In this document: positions 17,998-28,169 of the stretch, one piece after another | Numbering within the stretch: the first letter of the stretch is position 1 | Layout of the letters: each line of letters starts with the position of its first letter | From: Pirellulaceae bacterium | Lineage (GTDB): Bacteria > Planctomycetota > Planctomycetia > Pirellulales > Pirellulaceae | Length of the DNA: 64,000 nucleotides | Direction of reading: 5' to 3' | NCBI GenBank assembly: GCA_026004775.1 | Contig: BPJU01000002.1 | Span: 62,001-126,000 of the forward strand | Notes under the pieces: model-generated | Database searches by the model: none | The model's input: the letters and a program-made list of their open reading frames with translations, nothing else | What the model was told of the DNA's origin: nothing | Program-made: the position numbers and the translations under genes

Positions 17998-18800
17998 TGT
18001 GTTGTCTCCTTGCTTACCGCCAGAAGGTCGCCATCGAGCCAGTCAGGGGGCACGCCTTCGGCGGTCTTGGATTCAGGAGTTGAAGGCGGTTGCGATGGCG
18101 CCGGACCGTCTGGCGTCGGATGGCGAAACGGGAACTGGTAGGCCGGTTGCACCTCGACGCGTACGGAAAATCCCAGGCGCCCGTCGGAATTTTTGGTTTC
18201 AGCGGCTAAAGACTCGAGCTTCGCCGATGCGAAAAGCGGGCACTGTTGAATCTGGGCCAAAAACGGGTGCAGGGCTGATGGATCGGACGTTGTACCTTGC
18301 AACTCGATTCGGTACCGCGTTTCCTGAAGTGACTGCCAGACTTTCTGAAAGGCGGTTTCGACAGGGTCCTGACTGGAAGGATTCGGGGCAGCCGCTTGCA
18401 GCGTTGCCGACGCCGCTTGTTGGGGGGCAACACGTGTTTCGCGGTACAGACGCACGCTGGTCAGTTGGAGACTATCCGGGCAGGCCTGCCAAATGGTGGC
18501 TAGCAGCTTGCTGGGCGGCCAGGAAGCATCCAGCAACGCCAGCAGATCGGCTCGCCGGCGGTACTGCTGCGACTCCTGCAGAAGCTGTTGCCGTTGTTGT
18601 TCGAACTGGCGAGCGGCCGCCAGAAGCGGCGCAAGCCTTTCCTGTTCCGAACGCCATTTGATACGAGCTACGGTTTGCCACAATACTCCGGCGAAAATCA
18701 CCGCACCGCAGGCGATGGCCCAGCTCAGGCAGAGCCACTGGTCCAGTTCGACTTGGCGTCGCTGGTTGATTTCCAGAGGCAGAAAGTTGAGGTTTTTCAT
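17994..18800 (-). CDS. PilN/GspL-like assembly protein
   Basis: It begins MKNLNFLPLEINQRR, matching the PilN start (NLLP...R), the segment that binds the PilM groove. A membrane helix (about 20-45), a long coiled coil (about 50-85) and a C-terminal ferredoxin-like domain (YRIELQGTTSDPSALHPFLA) follow. The last 50 residues are Pro-rich. It lies 44 bp after pilM and overlaps the PilO-like gene by 4 bp. Length (268) is longer than typical PilN because of an insert and the tail. Confidence 0.82.
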   Translation of the reverse strand: MKNLNFLPLEINQRRQVELDQWLCLSWAIACGAVIFAGVLWQTVARIKWRSEQERLAPLLAAARQFEQQRQQLLQESQQYRRRADLLALLDASWPPSKLLATIWQACPDSLQLTSVRLYRETRVAPQQAASATLQAAAPNPSSQDPVETAFQKVWQSLQETRYRIELQGTTSDPSALHPFLAQIQQCPLFASAKLESLAAETKNSDGRLGFSVRVEVQPAYQFPFRHPTPDGPAPSQPPSTPESKTAEGVPPDWLDGDLLAVSKETTQ

Positions 18801-18844
18801 GGTCATGTCCTTCGAGCCCTCGCGAGCGGCGGGCTAGGATATGG

Positions 18845-19909
18845 TCAAGCGGATTGCTCGGCAGGGCGCTGCGCAAGTTCTGGGTTTTCACTCCGCAGTG
18901 CCAGCCCCGCAGCCACATCCCACAGCCCCGGATAGTGGGATTCTTCACGGGAGGCCATCCGCCGGAACGGGTCGCTCAGCTCGGCGGGCAACCCGAGCCG
19001 CTGGCCGAGTTGGTCGGCCAAGGGGCGGCTGGCCTCACCTCCGCCCACCAGCATCCGCTCCAGCCGGCGACCTCGGAATGTGACGGTGTGGTACCGAACA
19101 CAGAGCGAGATTTCGCGAGTTAGTTTTTCGAGAGCCGGCCGCAGTGCCGCGACAATCTGTTCGGCCAGGTCCGCGGGGGCAGCCGGCAGTTGCCGCCGCA
19201 GCAGGTGGGCATCGTGCGGCTCCAGATGAAGAGATTCGGCCACACATTCGTCCATCTGCCGACCGCCGAAATCCAGATACTTCACCAGATAGGGCTGGTC
19301 GAACTGGCAGATGATCACGGCTGTGTTCGAATATCCCAGGTGCACCAGCAGCGCACATTGCGTACGTTCATCATCGCGGCGGTATTGTGCGCAGTACGAA
19401 CGGATGATGGCTGCCGGTTCCACGTCCAGTGCCACCGGATGCAGCCCTGCTTGGACGGCCGCCTGGGCGACCCGCAGCGCCACCGGCTGATGGCAGGCAA
19501 TGACGATTACCTCACGAAGCATCGAGTCGCCTTGGCGAATGTCGGCCGATTCCCAGTAGTCAAGCATCGTCTCTTCGAATGGATAGGGTAGCCGTCCGGC
19601 CATCTCCTGGTGGATGATTTCGGTAAGATTCTCTTTGCGGGGCACACGCACGCTTTGCAGGTAGAGCTGGCGGTCGGTCAGAGCCAGTACGGCGCGTCGA
19701 CCGCGAAAATTGCGCCCGGCCAAAGCGCTGCGCAGCGCTTCGGCCACGGCCCGATCCCACTGCTCGGACTCATACGGCGGTGCTTCCCACTCCCACCGAG
19801 CCTTTTCCACTAACTGACGGCGGTCGGCACTGAACTGCACCAGCTTGATGCTGCGTGAACCGATATCGACGCCGATCGGGCCGTGGCGACCCTTCCAGAA
19901 TTGAATCAT
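18845..19909 (-). CDS. pilM: PilM actin-like pilus assembly protein
   Basis: This cytoplasmic FtsA/actin-fold ATPase recruits PilN. It starts at the ATG at 19909, giving GVDIGSRSIKLVQF (phosphate-1 motif) near residue 13. Later elements include YPFEETMLDYWES and a nucleotide-binding LERMLVGGGEASRPL near residue 290. Length (354) is normal for PilM. It heads the pilMNOP-secretin run, 260 bp after the pseudopilin genes on the same strand. Confidence 0.9.
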   Translation of the reverse strand: MIQFWKGRHGPIGVDIGSRSIKLVQFSADRRQLVEKARWEWEAPPYESEQWDRAVAEALRSALAGRNFRGRRAVLALTDRQLYLQSVRVPRKENLTEIIHQEMAGRLPYPFEETMLDYWESADIRQGDSMLREVIVIACHQPVALRVAQAAVQAGLHPVALDVEPAAIIRSYCAQYRRDDERTQCALLVHLGYSNTAVIICQFDQPYLVKYLDFGGRQMDECVAESLHLEPHDAHLLRRQLPAAPADLAEQIVAALRPALEKLTREISLCVRYHTVTFRGRRLERMLVGGGEASRPLADQLGQRLGLPAELSDPFRRMASREESHYPGLWDVAAGLALRSENPELAQRPAEQSA

Positions 19910-20169
19910 GTAAGACGTTTCTCCCAGCAGTACGTACACGGTTGGCCGGCAATCAGGCGCCTCGTGCCGGCAGCCCTCCCCAGAAATATGGGGTATAAAT
20001 CCGCCAGGTGCTGGCCGAGTTTGACGCGCCCGGCGGCCTTCCGAGCCGCACCCAGCTCCGGTCGTGGTGAGGCAGACCTATGGCTTGCACGCCGCCCGCA
20101 CGCGCCGTTCAGGGGGGCCTGCCAAGTTGGGAGCTGGTGCCTTAAGCTGCGCGATTCGGTGCAAAAAAG

Positions 20170-20793
20170 TCACATGCCACTTGTGTCGCCCCTTAATGGG
20201 ACGAAAGTAACCGCCACCTTCGGGGCGTTGTCCGTTACGTCTCCTACGACGGCCATCCCCGTGGCGGCGATGAGTGTCACCGGAATATAGCGCCGAGAAG
20301 TACTTTGCCCGGCTGCCAGCCAAATGCGGACATCCTGAGCACCGGTGGCCTGCCCGGTTGTATCAAATTCTACTTCAGTAACGGTGGTGCCACTGCTTGC
20401 GGTTTCCACCAGGTACAAATCCACCGCCCCACCGATCGCCGGTAGATCAGAGAACCGCCCGATTTGTATCGGCTTGTTGGCAGCATCGGCGGAGTTCTTA
20501 AGGTAAGGGTGCAGCGGTAGCACGTCCAAGGCGGGGTTGCTGCCGCTGTGCTGGAGGTAATACTCCCCGGACGAAGTGCGGAAAACCACCTTATACCGAC
20601 TATTATTGGCGATTGCCAATTGGCGCGCGTACTCCAGGTCCGAAGCCAGCACTTCGGCCGCCGCGTTCAACTGTTGAGCTATCTGCGGTTCGGAGCGGCT
20701 CAATACCACGGCCGCAATGATACCGACAAATACGACGACTAGTAGCAGTTCTACCAGTGTAAAAGCGGCCGTCCGGCGGTAAGGCACTGTCAT
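20170..20793 (-). CDS. GspH/FimT-like pseudopilin
   Basis: A class III prepilin signal, with AFTLVELLLVVVFVGIIAAV at residues 10-29, has Ala rather than the usual Gly before the Phe; Ala is tolerated by some PilD peptidases, but this is notable. The rest matches GspH: LASDLEYARQLAIANNSRYKVVF, then a beta-rich globular domain. It is probably a minor pseudopilin at the tip or shaft of the pseudopilus. The start codon overlaps the stop of the upstream small membrane protein by 4 bp. Confidence 0.85.
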   Translation of the reverse strand: MTVPYRRTAAFTLVELLLVVVFVGIIAAVVLSRSEPQIAQQLNAAAEVLASDLEYARQLAIANNSRYKVVFRTSSGEYYLQHSGSNPALDVLPLHPYLKNSADAANKPIQIGRFSDLPAIGGAVDLYLVETASSGTTVTEVEFDTTGQATGAQDVRIWLAAGQSTSRRYIPVTLIAATGMAVVGDVTDNAPKVAVTFVPLRGDTSGM

Positions 20794-21029
20794 GGTTTAT
20801 TCCCCTGGGCGAGCTGCTGTCGAAGTAACTCGTTTTGTGCGCGCAATAGTCCTTTGATCTCCTGGAGTTCGCGGATTATCTGTTCTCGTTGTTCTCCTGC
20901 ATCCCGAAATGGCGGCCGGCCCGCCTGCCATGCCAAGCCTGCCGGCAGCAAGTGGCCCAACACAAAACCGGTGACCAGTATACCGATGAGCGTCATCCAT
21001 CGTAGCGGCGCATAGTGCGTACGTCGCAT
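20790..21029 (-). CDS. Small membrane/coiled-coil protein in pseudopilin operon
   Basis: This 79-residue protein has one membrane helix (about 12-34) and a C-terminal coiled coil (EQREQIIRELQEIKGLLRAQ). It is encoded between the LamG-bearing minor pilin and the GspH-like gene, with a 4-bp overlap to the latter. No family is recognised. Operon position suggests an accessory role in pseudopilus assembly (inference). Confidence 0.6.
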   Translation of the reverse strand: MRRTHYAPLRWMTLIGILVTGFVLGHLLPAGLAWQAGRPPFRDAGEQREQIIRELQEIKGLLRAQNELLRQQLAQGNKP

Positions 21030-21154
21030 CGCTATTAATCCTTTTCACAGCCGAGACGGTGCCCAACGTCCAATTCTGATCCTGAACGATCGTGTGTTTC
21101 GCCTTTGATATGAATGTTTTTTTCTTGCCAATGGAGAAACAAAGTACAGTATTC

Positions 21155-23353
21155 CTACGATTCATTCCACCGTATTACGTTCCAGCGTAGCCCCGACTTA
21201 CCTGATGCTATTACGAATATTGGTTGCATCCAATCCGGCCAATGGTCTGTAGAGCCGGAAGGATCCGGGGCAATGACAAGTTGCGGTTCGGGACGAAGAG
21301 AGCGGTAGTTTTTTAGCCACAGCGGAAAATATGCGGTTTGGGTTTGGCTGAGGAAATCGCGGCAGTAGTTTTGCCAGGTGGAAGCGTCGGTAGGCCAGTT
21401 GCTTCGCTTTTCGCAGGAAATTTGCTTGGCCACCAGTCGCCCCAAAATTTGAAGAGAATTAGAGAAGTCACTTGCTGCCGCGAAACGGAACTGGTCCCCG
21501 GTGACGATGGCGCCCCGGATGAACCCATTCTGGGCCCCTGGTTCGATTTCCAGCGTAGCAGGGCTTACCAAGGCCGGCAATCGTCTGGCTCGGGATTCGC
21601 CGTCCACCAAGGGAAGCAAGATGGGCTCCCAGTTAATATTCTTGCCTTTCAGCTTGACCGATCCGCCGGACGCGACGAGCAACGTGCCCCGGATGGTCAC
21701 ATTGTCCTGAAGCTCGATGCTGCCGGTGGTTCGGAATATGCCCAATGGATTGGACTGGGGATCGGCTGCCAGCGTGGTATTGCTTAAAACACTTCCGACC
21801 GCCGGCACCATATAGGTGACGCCACCCGGATAGAGGCGATAACCTGTGATCGGAGCCCCAATGATAACCGGAGCACTGGTGTTGACCGTGATGTTCTGAA
21901 CCGAAGCACGAAGGTCGTCTTGCAAGAGAGCCACCGTTTCGGCGGGCAATTTGCCCGAGGGGGCTTTCCACGTGCCGATCAGGCTGCGCCAGTCTCCCTG
22001 TCCGGCTTGGGCCATCGCCCAGCAGTCACGCAGCAGGCGTGCGCGGGCACTGTCCGGAGCACAGTCGCCGATAAATACCCTCGCTTGCGAGTCGGCCAGC
22101 AGAGTTCCGCTATGACTGGCGTTCGCAACTTCAAGACCGTTCAAGTAAAGTCGAATCTTCGCCCCGTCGTACACCAGGGCGGCGAAATACCACTGGCCGG
22201 ACGTAAGCGTGCCTCCCGTTAGGGTCTTGGTGCCGCTGGTGGTGGTAATGACGGCCTTCAGCTTCCAGTCGCCTGACTTTCCCTTTGTGTCGAGCATCAA
22301 ACTCCAGAGATGTTTCTTGGTGTCATCGTTCAGTGCCTTGCCGACAAGATACATGTCATTCTTGTTGAGAAACTGCTGCACGCGGTACCAGCAGAGCAAC
22401 GTCAATTGCGACGTAGTGACGTTGAAGTTACCACAGTCGACGGCATCATTGAATCCGTCGAAGTAAGCCGACCCAGCCGATGAACCGAATGGTACTTGGG
22501 TTTGCCCCGGCTTGGCGCCGAAGTACTTTCCCGGTTGAAAATTTTTCGCATCTGCGGCGACGCTCGCCCCAGCCGGCTCGTCCAACCGCCAATAAGCAAG
22601 CGGCCCTCGGTTGAGGATTGCTTGCGCAACGTTTGTGCCCGGTAGGGCTGCTGCCAGTTGAATAAGCAATAGGTCAAAGTCGCTTAGCGCTTTGTTGAAC
22701 ACAGCCACTTCATCCAGATGTCCGAAGAACGGAAAGCTGTCGTCGGTCGGATAGCTGGGCGCAAAAGAAACACTTCCTTGGGTCCAAATCGATCCGGACC
22801 ACTGCACCGGCAGTTCCACCAGCACGGGCACGTCCGCCCATTGGTACACCTGATGTGCCTGTACCTGATTCCAGTCCGACGGCCAGGCCGTGGTGGCTTG
22901 CGGGACCAACTCGACAACGGCCGTGATGGTGTGGCTGGACTGGACGCGCGAGTCGGCTTCGTCCACGGCCGTGCCGACCGAGGTGATCGTCACGCGGTAC
23001 GGCAGTTTCGGATAATCGGGATGACTGCTGGTAAGCTGTGGATCGCCGGCTTGGAAGGTGACCTGATAGGAGCTGTTACTTCCGATCGAGCCGCTGAGCG
23101 AACTGCCCACACCTGCCCAGGATGCGGTATGTATGGTGCGCAGGGCAATGGACATTCCGATGTGGGCTGCAGTGCGCGCATCGGCACGCAGGCGATGATT
23201 GCGATCCACGAAAAGCGCGGTCGTTTGGACTCGGCTTACCGCAAACGCCACGGCCAACGTCATCGCTACCATCATCAACACCAGCAACACGGCCATTCCT
23301 GGACGCCGGAAGGCGGATGGTTTGCGCGAAATGGTGGCAAGCGCTGTCTTCAT
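21155..23353 (-). CDS. PilX/GspK-like minor pilin with LamG-like domain
   Basis: The N-terminus (RRPGMAVLLVLMMVAMTLAV) is the Gly-hydrophobic segment of PilX/GspK proteins, without the usual Glu5. Residues about 40-80 match the helical stalk with RADARTAAHIGMSIALR. From about residue 265 an insert resembles a concanavalin-type LamG domain: RGPLAYWRLDEPAGA, AYFDGFNDAVDCGNF, QLTLLCWYRVQ and KIRLYLNGLEVA are its hallmarks. The C-terminal part is beta-rich. The protein (732 residues) is about twice the size of GspK. It overlaps the GspJ-like gene by 4 bp. LamG domains often bind carbohydrates, so a sugar- or surface-binding tip is plausible. Confidence 0.8.
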   Translation of the reverse strand: MKTALATISRKPSAFRRPGMAVLLVLMMVAMTLAVAFAVSRVQTTALFVDRNHRLRADARTAAHIGMSIALRTIHTASWAGVGSSLSGSIGSNSSYQVTFQAGDPQLTSSHPDYPKLPYRVTITSVGTAVDEADSRVQSSHTITAVVELVPQATTAWPSDWNQVQAHQVYQWADVPVLVELPVQWSGSIWTQGSVSFAPSYPTDDSFPFFGHLDEVAVFNKALSDFDLLLIQLAAALPGTNVAQAILNRGPLAYWRLDEPAGASVAADAKNFQPGKYFGAKPGQTQVPFGSSAGSAYFDGFNDAVDCGNFNVTTSQLTLLCWYRVQQFLNKNDMYLVGKALNDDTKKHLWSLMLDTKGKSGDWKLKAVITTTSGTKTLTGGTLTSGQWYFAALVYDGAKIRLYLNGLEVANASHSGTLLADSQARVFIGDCAPDSARARLLRDCWAMAQAGQGDWRSLIGTWKAPSGKLPAETVALLQDDLRASVQNITVNTSAPVIIGAPITGYRLYPGGVTYMVPAVGSVLSNTTLAADPQSNPLGIFRTTGSIELQDNVTIRGTLLVASGGSVKLKGKNINWEPILLPLVDGESRARRLPALVSPATLEIEPGAQNGFIRGAIVTGDQFRFAAASDFSNSLQILGRLVAKQISCEKRSNWPTDASTWQNYCRDFLSQTQTAYFPLWLKNYRSLRPEPQLVIAPDPSGSTDHWPDWMQPIFVIASGKSGLRWNVIRWNES

Positions 23354-24210
23354 TGAGGACTCACCGGGTAGTAAAGGTATGCCGAGCCGAAGAATACAAA
23401 AGCACTTTGTGGATCATCGCTTCCAGCAGGCCGTATCTGGAGTTCGACACGGCAGAGGTTTTGGCGCACGCCATACGACAGTCCATACAGATCCCGAGGC
23501 CAGCTCATGTCGGTCCAGGCAAGTTGTCCGGCTTTCCAACTGGTCCACTGGGTATCGGAGGGCTGGAGCACGGCCTCGAAACGAATGACTCCTCGAAGGT
23601 TGCCCGGCGCGCTGCGAGGTTGTGCGACTCTCAGCCGATCGGTCACCACCACCCGCGATGATCCCGTACCGGCCCTCAATGCAGCCAATCGAGACAGCCA
23701 CGCCGAAACCTGAGTCAGGTCGGGTACGGGGGAACTGTCGTTCGGTACGCGGATCTCCAAAAGCTCGTTCGGCTTATTGGGGTTCCATCCGTATATGACA
23801 ACTTCGTTCCACAAAGGCAGTCCGGTGGGCTTGGCGGGGTTGCCCTGAGGCCGCCAAATCACCAGGCAATCCGGATAGCTGTCCGTACCCACAAGCTCGG
23901 CAAACGCCACGAACCCCGGAAATTTAGCATTGGCGTAAGCAGCCCGACAATTCTGCTCGATGCGCGACAATGCCGTACGAGCGTGCATCATTGCCAGGGT
24001 ATATTGCTGGCTGCATTCCTGTTGCGTGCGCAATCCCGTAGCCATGGTGGCCAGCGCTCCGATGATCAGCGCCATAACGGTCGAGGCAATCAGAAGTTCG
24101 ACCAGTGTAACCCCGAGGCGACGCTGTCTGGCCCGGCGCGGGGGACCAGAGGACGGTCGTATCCGTCTCTGTTGGCAGTGCGTGGCATGGAGCAACTTGT
24201 CTTGAGTCAT
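23350..24210 (-). CDS. GspJ-like pseudopilin
   Basis: The ATG at 24210 overlaps the stop of the preceding gene (ATGA), so it is preferred over the longer upstream reading. The prepilin motif LGVTLVELLIASTVMALIIG starts near residue 37, with Gly before Val rather than before Phe. A helix (HARTALSRIEQNCRAAYANA) and a beta-rich domain follow, as in GspJ. The 286-residue length suits GspJ. It is the middle of a three-gene chain joined by 4-bp overlaps. Confidence 0.85.
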   Translation of the reverse strand: MTQDKLLHATHCQQRRIRPSSGPPRRARQRRLGVTLVELLIASTVMALIIGALATMATGLRTQQECSQQYTLAMMHARTALSRIEQNCRAAYANAKFPGFVAFAELVGTDSYPDCLVIWRPQGNPAKPTGLPLWNEVVIYGWNPNKPNELLEIRVPNDSSPVPDLTQVSAWLSRLAALRAGTGSSRVVVTDRLRVAQPRSAPGNLRGVIRFEAVLQPSDTQWTSWKAGQLAWTDMSWPRDLYGLSYGVRQNLCRVELQIRPAGSDDPQSAFVFFGSAYLYYPVSPQ

Positions 24211-24878
24211 GGTCCTGGAACGAAACCGATTATCTGCCGGCGGCGTGCCAGTTCTCGCGTGCGCCCGCCGATCGACTTGTTGATCACTATCGTCACAGAG
24301 CGGTAGTCGCTGGTGGAACCCGGCGCAAGGTCGGTATCCCATGCTCCTTCGGCCACATAGGCGACGCTTACGGAAACCGTCCAACCTTCGAAGAATTTCT
24401 CCGGCATGCGAAACGCCGGGTCTCGTTGCCCGCCCGCACCATCCTGAGTGCCCAGCGCGAAACCCCACCGGTCCACCACCGGAGCCCGATAACCGGCATA
24501 ATCGTCCATGTCGTCAAAATGGGATCGCGCGCCGGGTCGCACGGGTGAGCCGTCGTTGGTTTCCGGGCCCAATGGCCACTGATACGCCGATTGGCCTTTT
24601 TCGCGATACGGTTGGCCGGTGATTTCCGCCATGAGCTGTTCAGCAATGGCCGAGGCGACGAGCGTTTCATAGCTCTCCAGCGCGCCGGTGGCTCCCGTGT
24701 AGGCTGACAGCAACAGTGACGAGGCCACCAGTCCGGCCAGAGCCATGGCGACCAGCGCTTCGACCACCGTAAAACCGGATCCGGCGGTTCGTGAAGGTAT
24801 GGTGGGACCTTGCCGCCTGCCCTTCGCAACTCGGGGCGGCCCGGCAAAACCCCAGCGTTGGGAAAGCGGGTTTTTCAT
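24207..24878 (-). CDS. GspI/PilV-like pseudopilin
   Basis: An unusually long leader of about 33 residues precedes a prepilin motif (SGFTVVEALVAMALAGLVAS); the Glu5 is present. The stalk ESYETLVASAIAEQLMAEIT and the small C-terminal domain fit GspI/PilV. It is the first gene of the locus on this strand; the promoter should lie in 24879-25238. No GspG-type major pseudopilin is found in the locus. Confidence 0.85.
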   Translation of the reverse strand: MKNPLSQRWGFAGPPRVAKGRRQGPTIPSRTAGSGFTVVEALVAMALAGLVASSLLLSAYTGATGALESYETLVASAIAEQLMAEITGQPYREKGQSAYQWPLGPETNDGSPVRPGARSHFDDMDDYAGYRAPVVDRWGFALGTQDGAGGQRDPAFRMPEKFFEGWTVSVSVAYVAEGAWDTDLAPGSTSDYRSVTIVINKSIGGRTRELARRRQIIGFVPGP

Positions 24879-25238
24879 AGCCAAATCAGCTGTCCCTTAC
24901 GTGGGTGGTGCAACGGCTCTGAGCAATTTCCCGATCCGCTTGCCACGATACCTGCCAAAGAAAGCATAGCTTTACCGTAGCTGGGATGGCGATCTTAAAA
25001 TGCGGATACGACCGCGAATGCGGGTTGCGCCGGGCAAGCAGGGGTTGGTCGCGGGATCGTCCGTTTGGGCTGGCTGCCTGCGGGAGTCATTCGGTGTCTG
25101 CCGCCGTGGATTCCGAGCAAGGGAACCGCAACGGCCACCACGGGGCTGAGCCGGTTGTAACGGCGGGAGTGACTGGCGGGCGCGGTTTGTGGCGCACGGG
25201 AGAAACGCCTGCCGCTCAAGCCGCGCCGATCCGGTCGG
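24879..25238. other. Intergenic upstream of the pilus/T2SS locus
   Basis: No credible gene lies here. It should contain the promoter of the pseudopilin operon and the end of uvrB transcription. I see no clear terminator hairpin with a T-run. Confidence 0.4.
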
Positions 25239-27329
25239 TCAGCGGCTTCTGCGACGGCTGCGGGGACTGCCGCGATGGGAGGCTCGGCCGGCGGCTGCGG
25301 ATGGGGGGGCTGCTGATTCGGAGGTGGTTTTTCCGTCGAGTTTTTCCCGCAACTGGATGATGCGGTCGCGCAGAGCCGCAGCCCGCTCGAATTCCAGATT
25401 CTCAGCGGCCGCAAACATCTCTTTTTCCAGTTCGGCAATGTACTCGCGGGTCAGCAATTGATCTTCACTTTCCCCCAAAGCCTCGGCTTCCACACGACGC
25501 GCTTCGGCTTTCGCCACCAAGTCGTATTCGATGCTCTTGCGGATCGTTTCCGGGGTGATTCGGTGGCGGGCATTGTATTCCTCCTGGAGCTGGCGCCGCC
25601 TTTGCGTCTCGTCGATCGCCTCCTGCATCGCTTGGGTCACGGTGTCGGCATAGAGGATGACTTTGGCGTTGACATTGCGAGCCGCTCGGCCGATGGTTTG
25701 GATGAGGGACGTGGCGCTGCGCAAGAAGCCCTCCTTGTCCGCATCCAGGATGGCCACCAGCGATACTTCGGGCAGATCGAGGCCTTCACGCAGCAGGTTG
25801 ACCCCCACCAGGCAATCAAACTGTCCGGCCCTCAGATCGCGCAGCAGCTCGACCCGCTCGAAAGCATCCAGTTCGCTGTGCAGCCAGCGGCAGCGCACGC
25901 CTTTTTGTCGCAGGTAATGAGCAAGATCTTCGGCCGAACGTTTGGTGAGGGTCGTGACCAGGACGCGCTCGCCGGCCGCCGCCCGCTCGCGAATCTGTTC
26001 CAGCAAGTGACTCACCTGGTGGCGGGCCGGCACCACCTCCAGCACCGGGTCCAACAGCCCCGTCGGCCGCACGATCTGCTCGACAATCTCGCCGCCGCAT
26101 TTTTCCAGTTCGTAGGGTCCAGGGGTGGCTGATACAAAGATAGCTTGCTTGACGCGGGCTTCCCACTCTTCAAAGGTAAGTGGCCGGTTGTCCAGTGCGC
26201 TGGGCAATCGAAAACCGTGCTCGACCAGCGTCAACTTGCGGTTGCGATCCCCGACGTGCATCGCGCGTAGCTGGGGCACCGTCACGTGCGATTCGTCCAC
26301 AATCACCAGGCATTCTTCGGGAAAATAATCCAGCAGGGTATACGGTGGTTCACCCGGTTTGCGGCCGGAAAGATGCCGGCTGTAGTTCTCGATTCCCTTG
26401 CAGCTTCCATGGAACTCCAGGCACTCCAGGTCGTAGCGGGTCCTGGCCAGAAGGCGGTCAGCCTCCAGTTTCTTGCCCTGAGCCCGAAGCTCGGCAAGTC
26501 GTTCGTTCAACTCCTGTTCGATGGAGCGGCACGCGCGTCGGATTCGTTCTTCGGGCACAACAAAATGTTTGGACGGGAAGAGCAAATACTGCGATACCAC
26601 TTCCAAGGTTCGGCCGGTGGTCGGGTCGGTGAACGAAAGTTGTTCGATCTGGTCTCCCCACATTTCCACACGTACCGCATGCCGTTCGTATGTGGGCCAA
26701 ATTTCGATCGAATCGCCTCGTACGCGAAAGGTCCCTTGCGAAAACCCCATATCGCTGCGTTCGTATTGCATGGCTACCAACCGGGCCAGCAAGGCGTCGC
26801 GGTCCCAGTCGTGGCCCTGGACCAATGCCAGGCTCATTTGCACGAAGTCGTCCGGTTCTCCCAAGCCGTAGATGCATGAGACGCTCGCCACTACGATCAC
26901 GTCGCGGCGGCTGGTAAGCGCTACGGTCGCGGCTAACCGCAGTTTTTCGATGTCTTCATTGATGCTGGCGTCCTTCTCGATATACAGGTCCCGCTGTGGG
27001 ATATAGGCTTCCGGCTGGTAGTAGTCGTAGTAGCTGATAAAGTAACGCACCGCATTGTTGGGGAAAAACTGCCGGAATTCGGCGTACAATTGTGCGGCCA
27101 GAGTCTTGTTGTGCGAGATCACCAGAGTCGGCCGCTGCACGGCGGCGATCACATTGGCCATGGTGAATGTCTTGCCCGAGCCGGTGACACCCATCAATAC
27201 CTGAAAACGTTTGCCTTCGCGTAGGCCCCGCACCAAGGCCTCGATGGCCGCCGGCTGATCGCCTGCCGGCTGGTAAGGACTGTGCAGTTCGAAACGACGA
27301 TCGCTCTGGTAGTGCTGGGCACGCGCCAT
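25239..27329 (-). CDS. uvrB: Excinuclease ABC subunit B
   Basis: UvrB is the damage-verifying helicase of nucleotide excision repair. The start at 27329 yields [20 protein letters not shown] near the N-terminus. Visible are Walker [16 protein letters not shown], the beta-hairpin [12 protein letters not shown], the DESHVT box, helicase motif [20 protein letters not shown], and the C-terminal UVR helix [16 protein letters not shown] low-complexity Ser/Arg tail of about 30 residues follows. The ComEA-like gene immediately upstream ends inside the longer possible N-terminus (27386), supporting the shorter start. Confidence 0.97.
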   Translation of the reverse strand: MARAQHYQSDRRFELHSPYQPAGDQPAAIEALVRGLREGKRFQVLMGVTGSGKTFTMANVIAAVQRPTLVISHNKTLAAQLYAEFRQFFPNNAVRYFISYYDYYQPEAYIPQRDLYIEKDASINEDIEKLRLAATVALTSRRDVIVVASVSCIYGLGEPDDFVQMSLALVQGHDWDRDALLARLVAMQYERSDMGFSQGTFRVRGDSIEIWPTYERHAVRVEMWGDQIEQLSFTDPTTGRTLEVVSQYLLFPSKHFVVPEERIRRACRSIEQELNERLAELRAQGKKLEADRLLARTRYDLECLEFHGSCKGIENYSRHLSGRKPGEPPYTLLDYFPEECLVIVDESHVTVPQLRAMHVGDRNRKLTLVEHGFRLPSALDNRPLTFEEWEARVKQAIFVSATPGPYELEKCGGEIVEQIVRPTGLLDPVLEVVPARHQVSHLLEQIRERAAAGERVLVTTLTKRSAEDLAHYLRQKGVRCRWLHSELDAFERVELLRDLRAGQFDCLVGVNLLREGLDLPEVSLVAILDADKEGFLRSATSLIQTIGRAARNVNAKVILYADTVTQAMQEAIDETQRRRQLQEEYNARHRITPETIRKSIEYDLVAKAEARRVEAEALGESEDQLLTREYIAELEKEMFAAAENLEFERAAALRDRIIQLREKLDGKTTSESAAPPSAAAGRASHRGSPRSRRRSR

Positions 27330-27361
27330 GTCGATCATGGTACTGTCCGATCGCAAAACGG

Positions 27362-27805
27362 TTATGGGACACTCTTGGCACGCCATCGATCGGCGGGACG
27401 GTCACCCGCCAGCGCCGGCGGTTCGGGCGTCGGCGTCGAATGCGGGGCAGCGACTCTTTCGGCTTTTTCTGCGATATACGCCCGCAGAGCCTCGCACCGC
27501 TTCGGCCCAATACCCTTGATTCTCTTCAGATCCTCGACTGACTGGAAAGTTAAACCGTTTTGTCGAGCCTCCACAATCCGTCGGGCTAGTTGCGGTCCGA
27601 TGTCCGGCAACAACCGCAGCTCGGCTTCGGGAGCTTCCTGCAAATCCACCAGGAATCGAGGAGCTTTGAATCGGGTGCGGTCCACGTCAACGAAGCGCTT
27701 CCCTTGCCAAAGAGCGCCGCCGAGAACGAACACCATAACGAGCCAACCGACCCCCACGGCCGCCATCATTGTCGTTTCCGCCCGCCGTGACAACCGCATG
27801 CACAT
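27362..27805 (-). CDS. ComEA-like helix-hairpin-helix membrane protein
   Basis: An N-terminal membrane helix (about residues 14-34) is followed by two helix-hairpin-helix motifs ([17 protein letters not shown] and [16 protein letters not shown], about 66-110), the ComEA arrangement for non-specific DNA binding. It could act in DNA uptake or as an envelope DNA-binding protein. The pilus/T2SS locus close by would fit DNA uptake but does not prove it. Its stop lies 32 bp before the likely uvrB start, suggesting cotranscription. Confidence 0.8.
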   Translation of the reverse strand: MCMRLSRRAETTMMAAVGVGWLVMVFVLGGALWQGKRFVDVDRTRFKAPRFLVDLQEAPEAELRLLPDIGPQLARRIVEARQNGLTFQSVEDLKRIKGIGPKRCEALRAYIAEKAERVAAPHSTPTPEPPALAGDRPADRWRAKSVP

Positions 27806-28169
27806 CGCAATTCGGCTCCTATGCGTCGAAACACCCGCCGCCTGAAATGGATCTACTGCACCGCGCGTTGCCAGTGCTTATGCTGTATTCATTATGGGCC
27901 GAGCAGCCCAGGTGACGATCCAGGGTGGCCGATTTTGTGAACATTTGGTAACTATGCCGGGACAAGATCGCGATGGGGGCAGGCTAAGTCAGAGCGTCGA
28001 AATACGACAAGGGCACAGAGATGTGCCCCGACAACCCGATCGGTAACCGGCTGGCCCATTTGACCGGTCCGGAGTCGGGACCGTGCTGGCCGCTGGGGGC
28101 GTTTGCTGGGTCGGACTTGGCCAAGAAGTGTGGCCGCTGCGACACAAACCTACCGGAGCACAAACGCGC
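27806..28169. other. Divergent intergenic region, ComEA-like gene / nadC
   Basis: This region separates the minus-strand uvrB block from nadC. A longer reading of nadC from 28083 lacks family similarity and is not adopted. No RNA gene or repeat was recognised. Confidence 0.4.

Noticed and set aside
24995-25438. 147-codon minus-strand ORF after uvrB
   Set aside because: It overlaps the uvrB C-terminus in another frame, is Pro/Arg-rich, and has no family resemblance.
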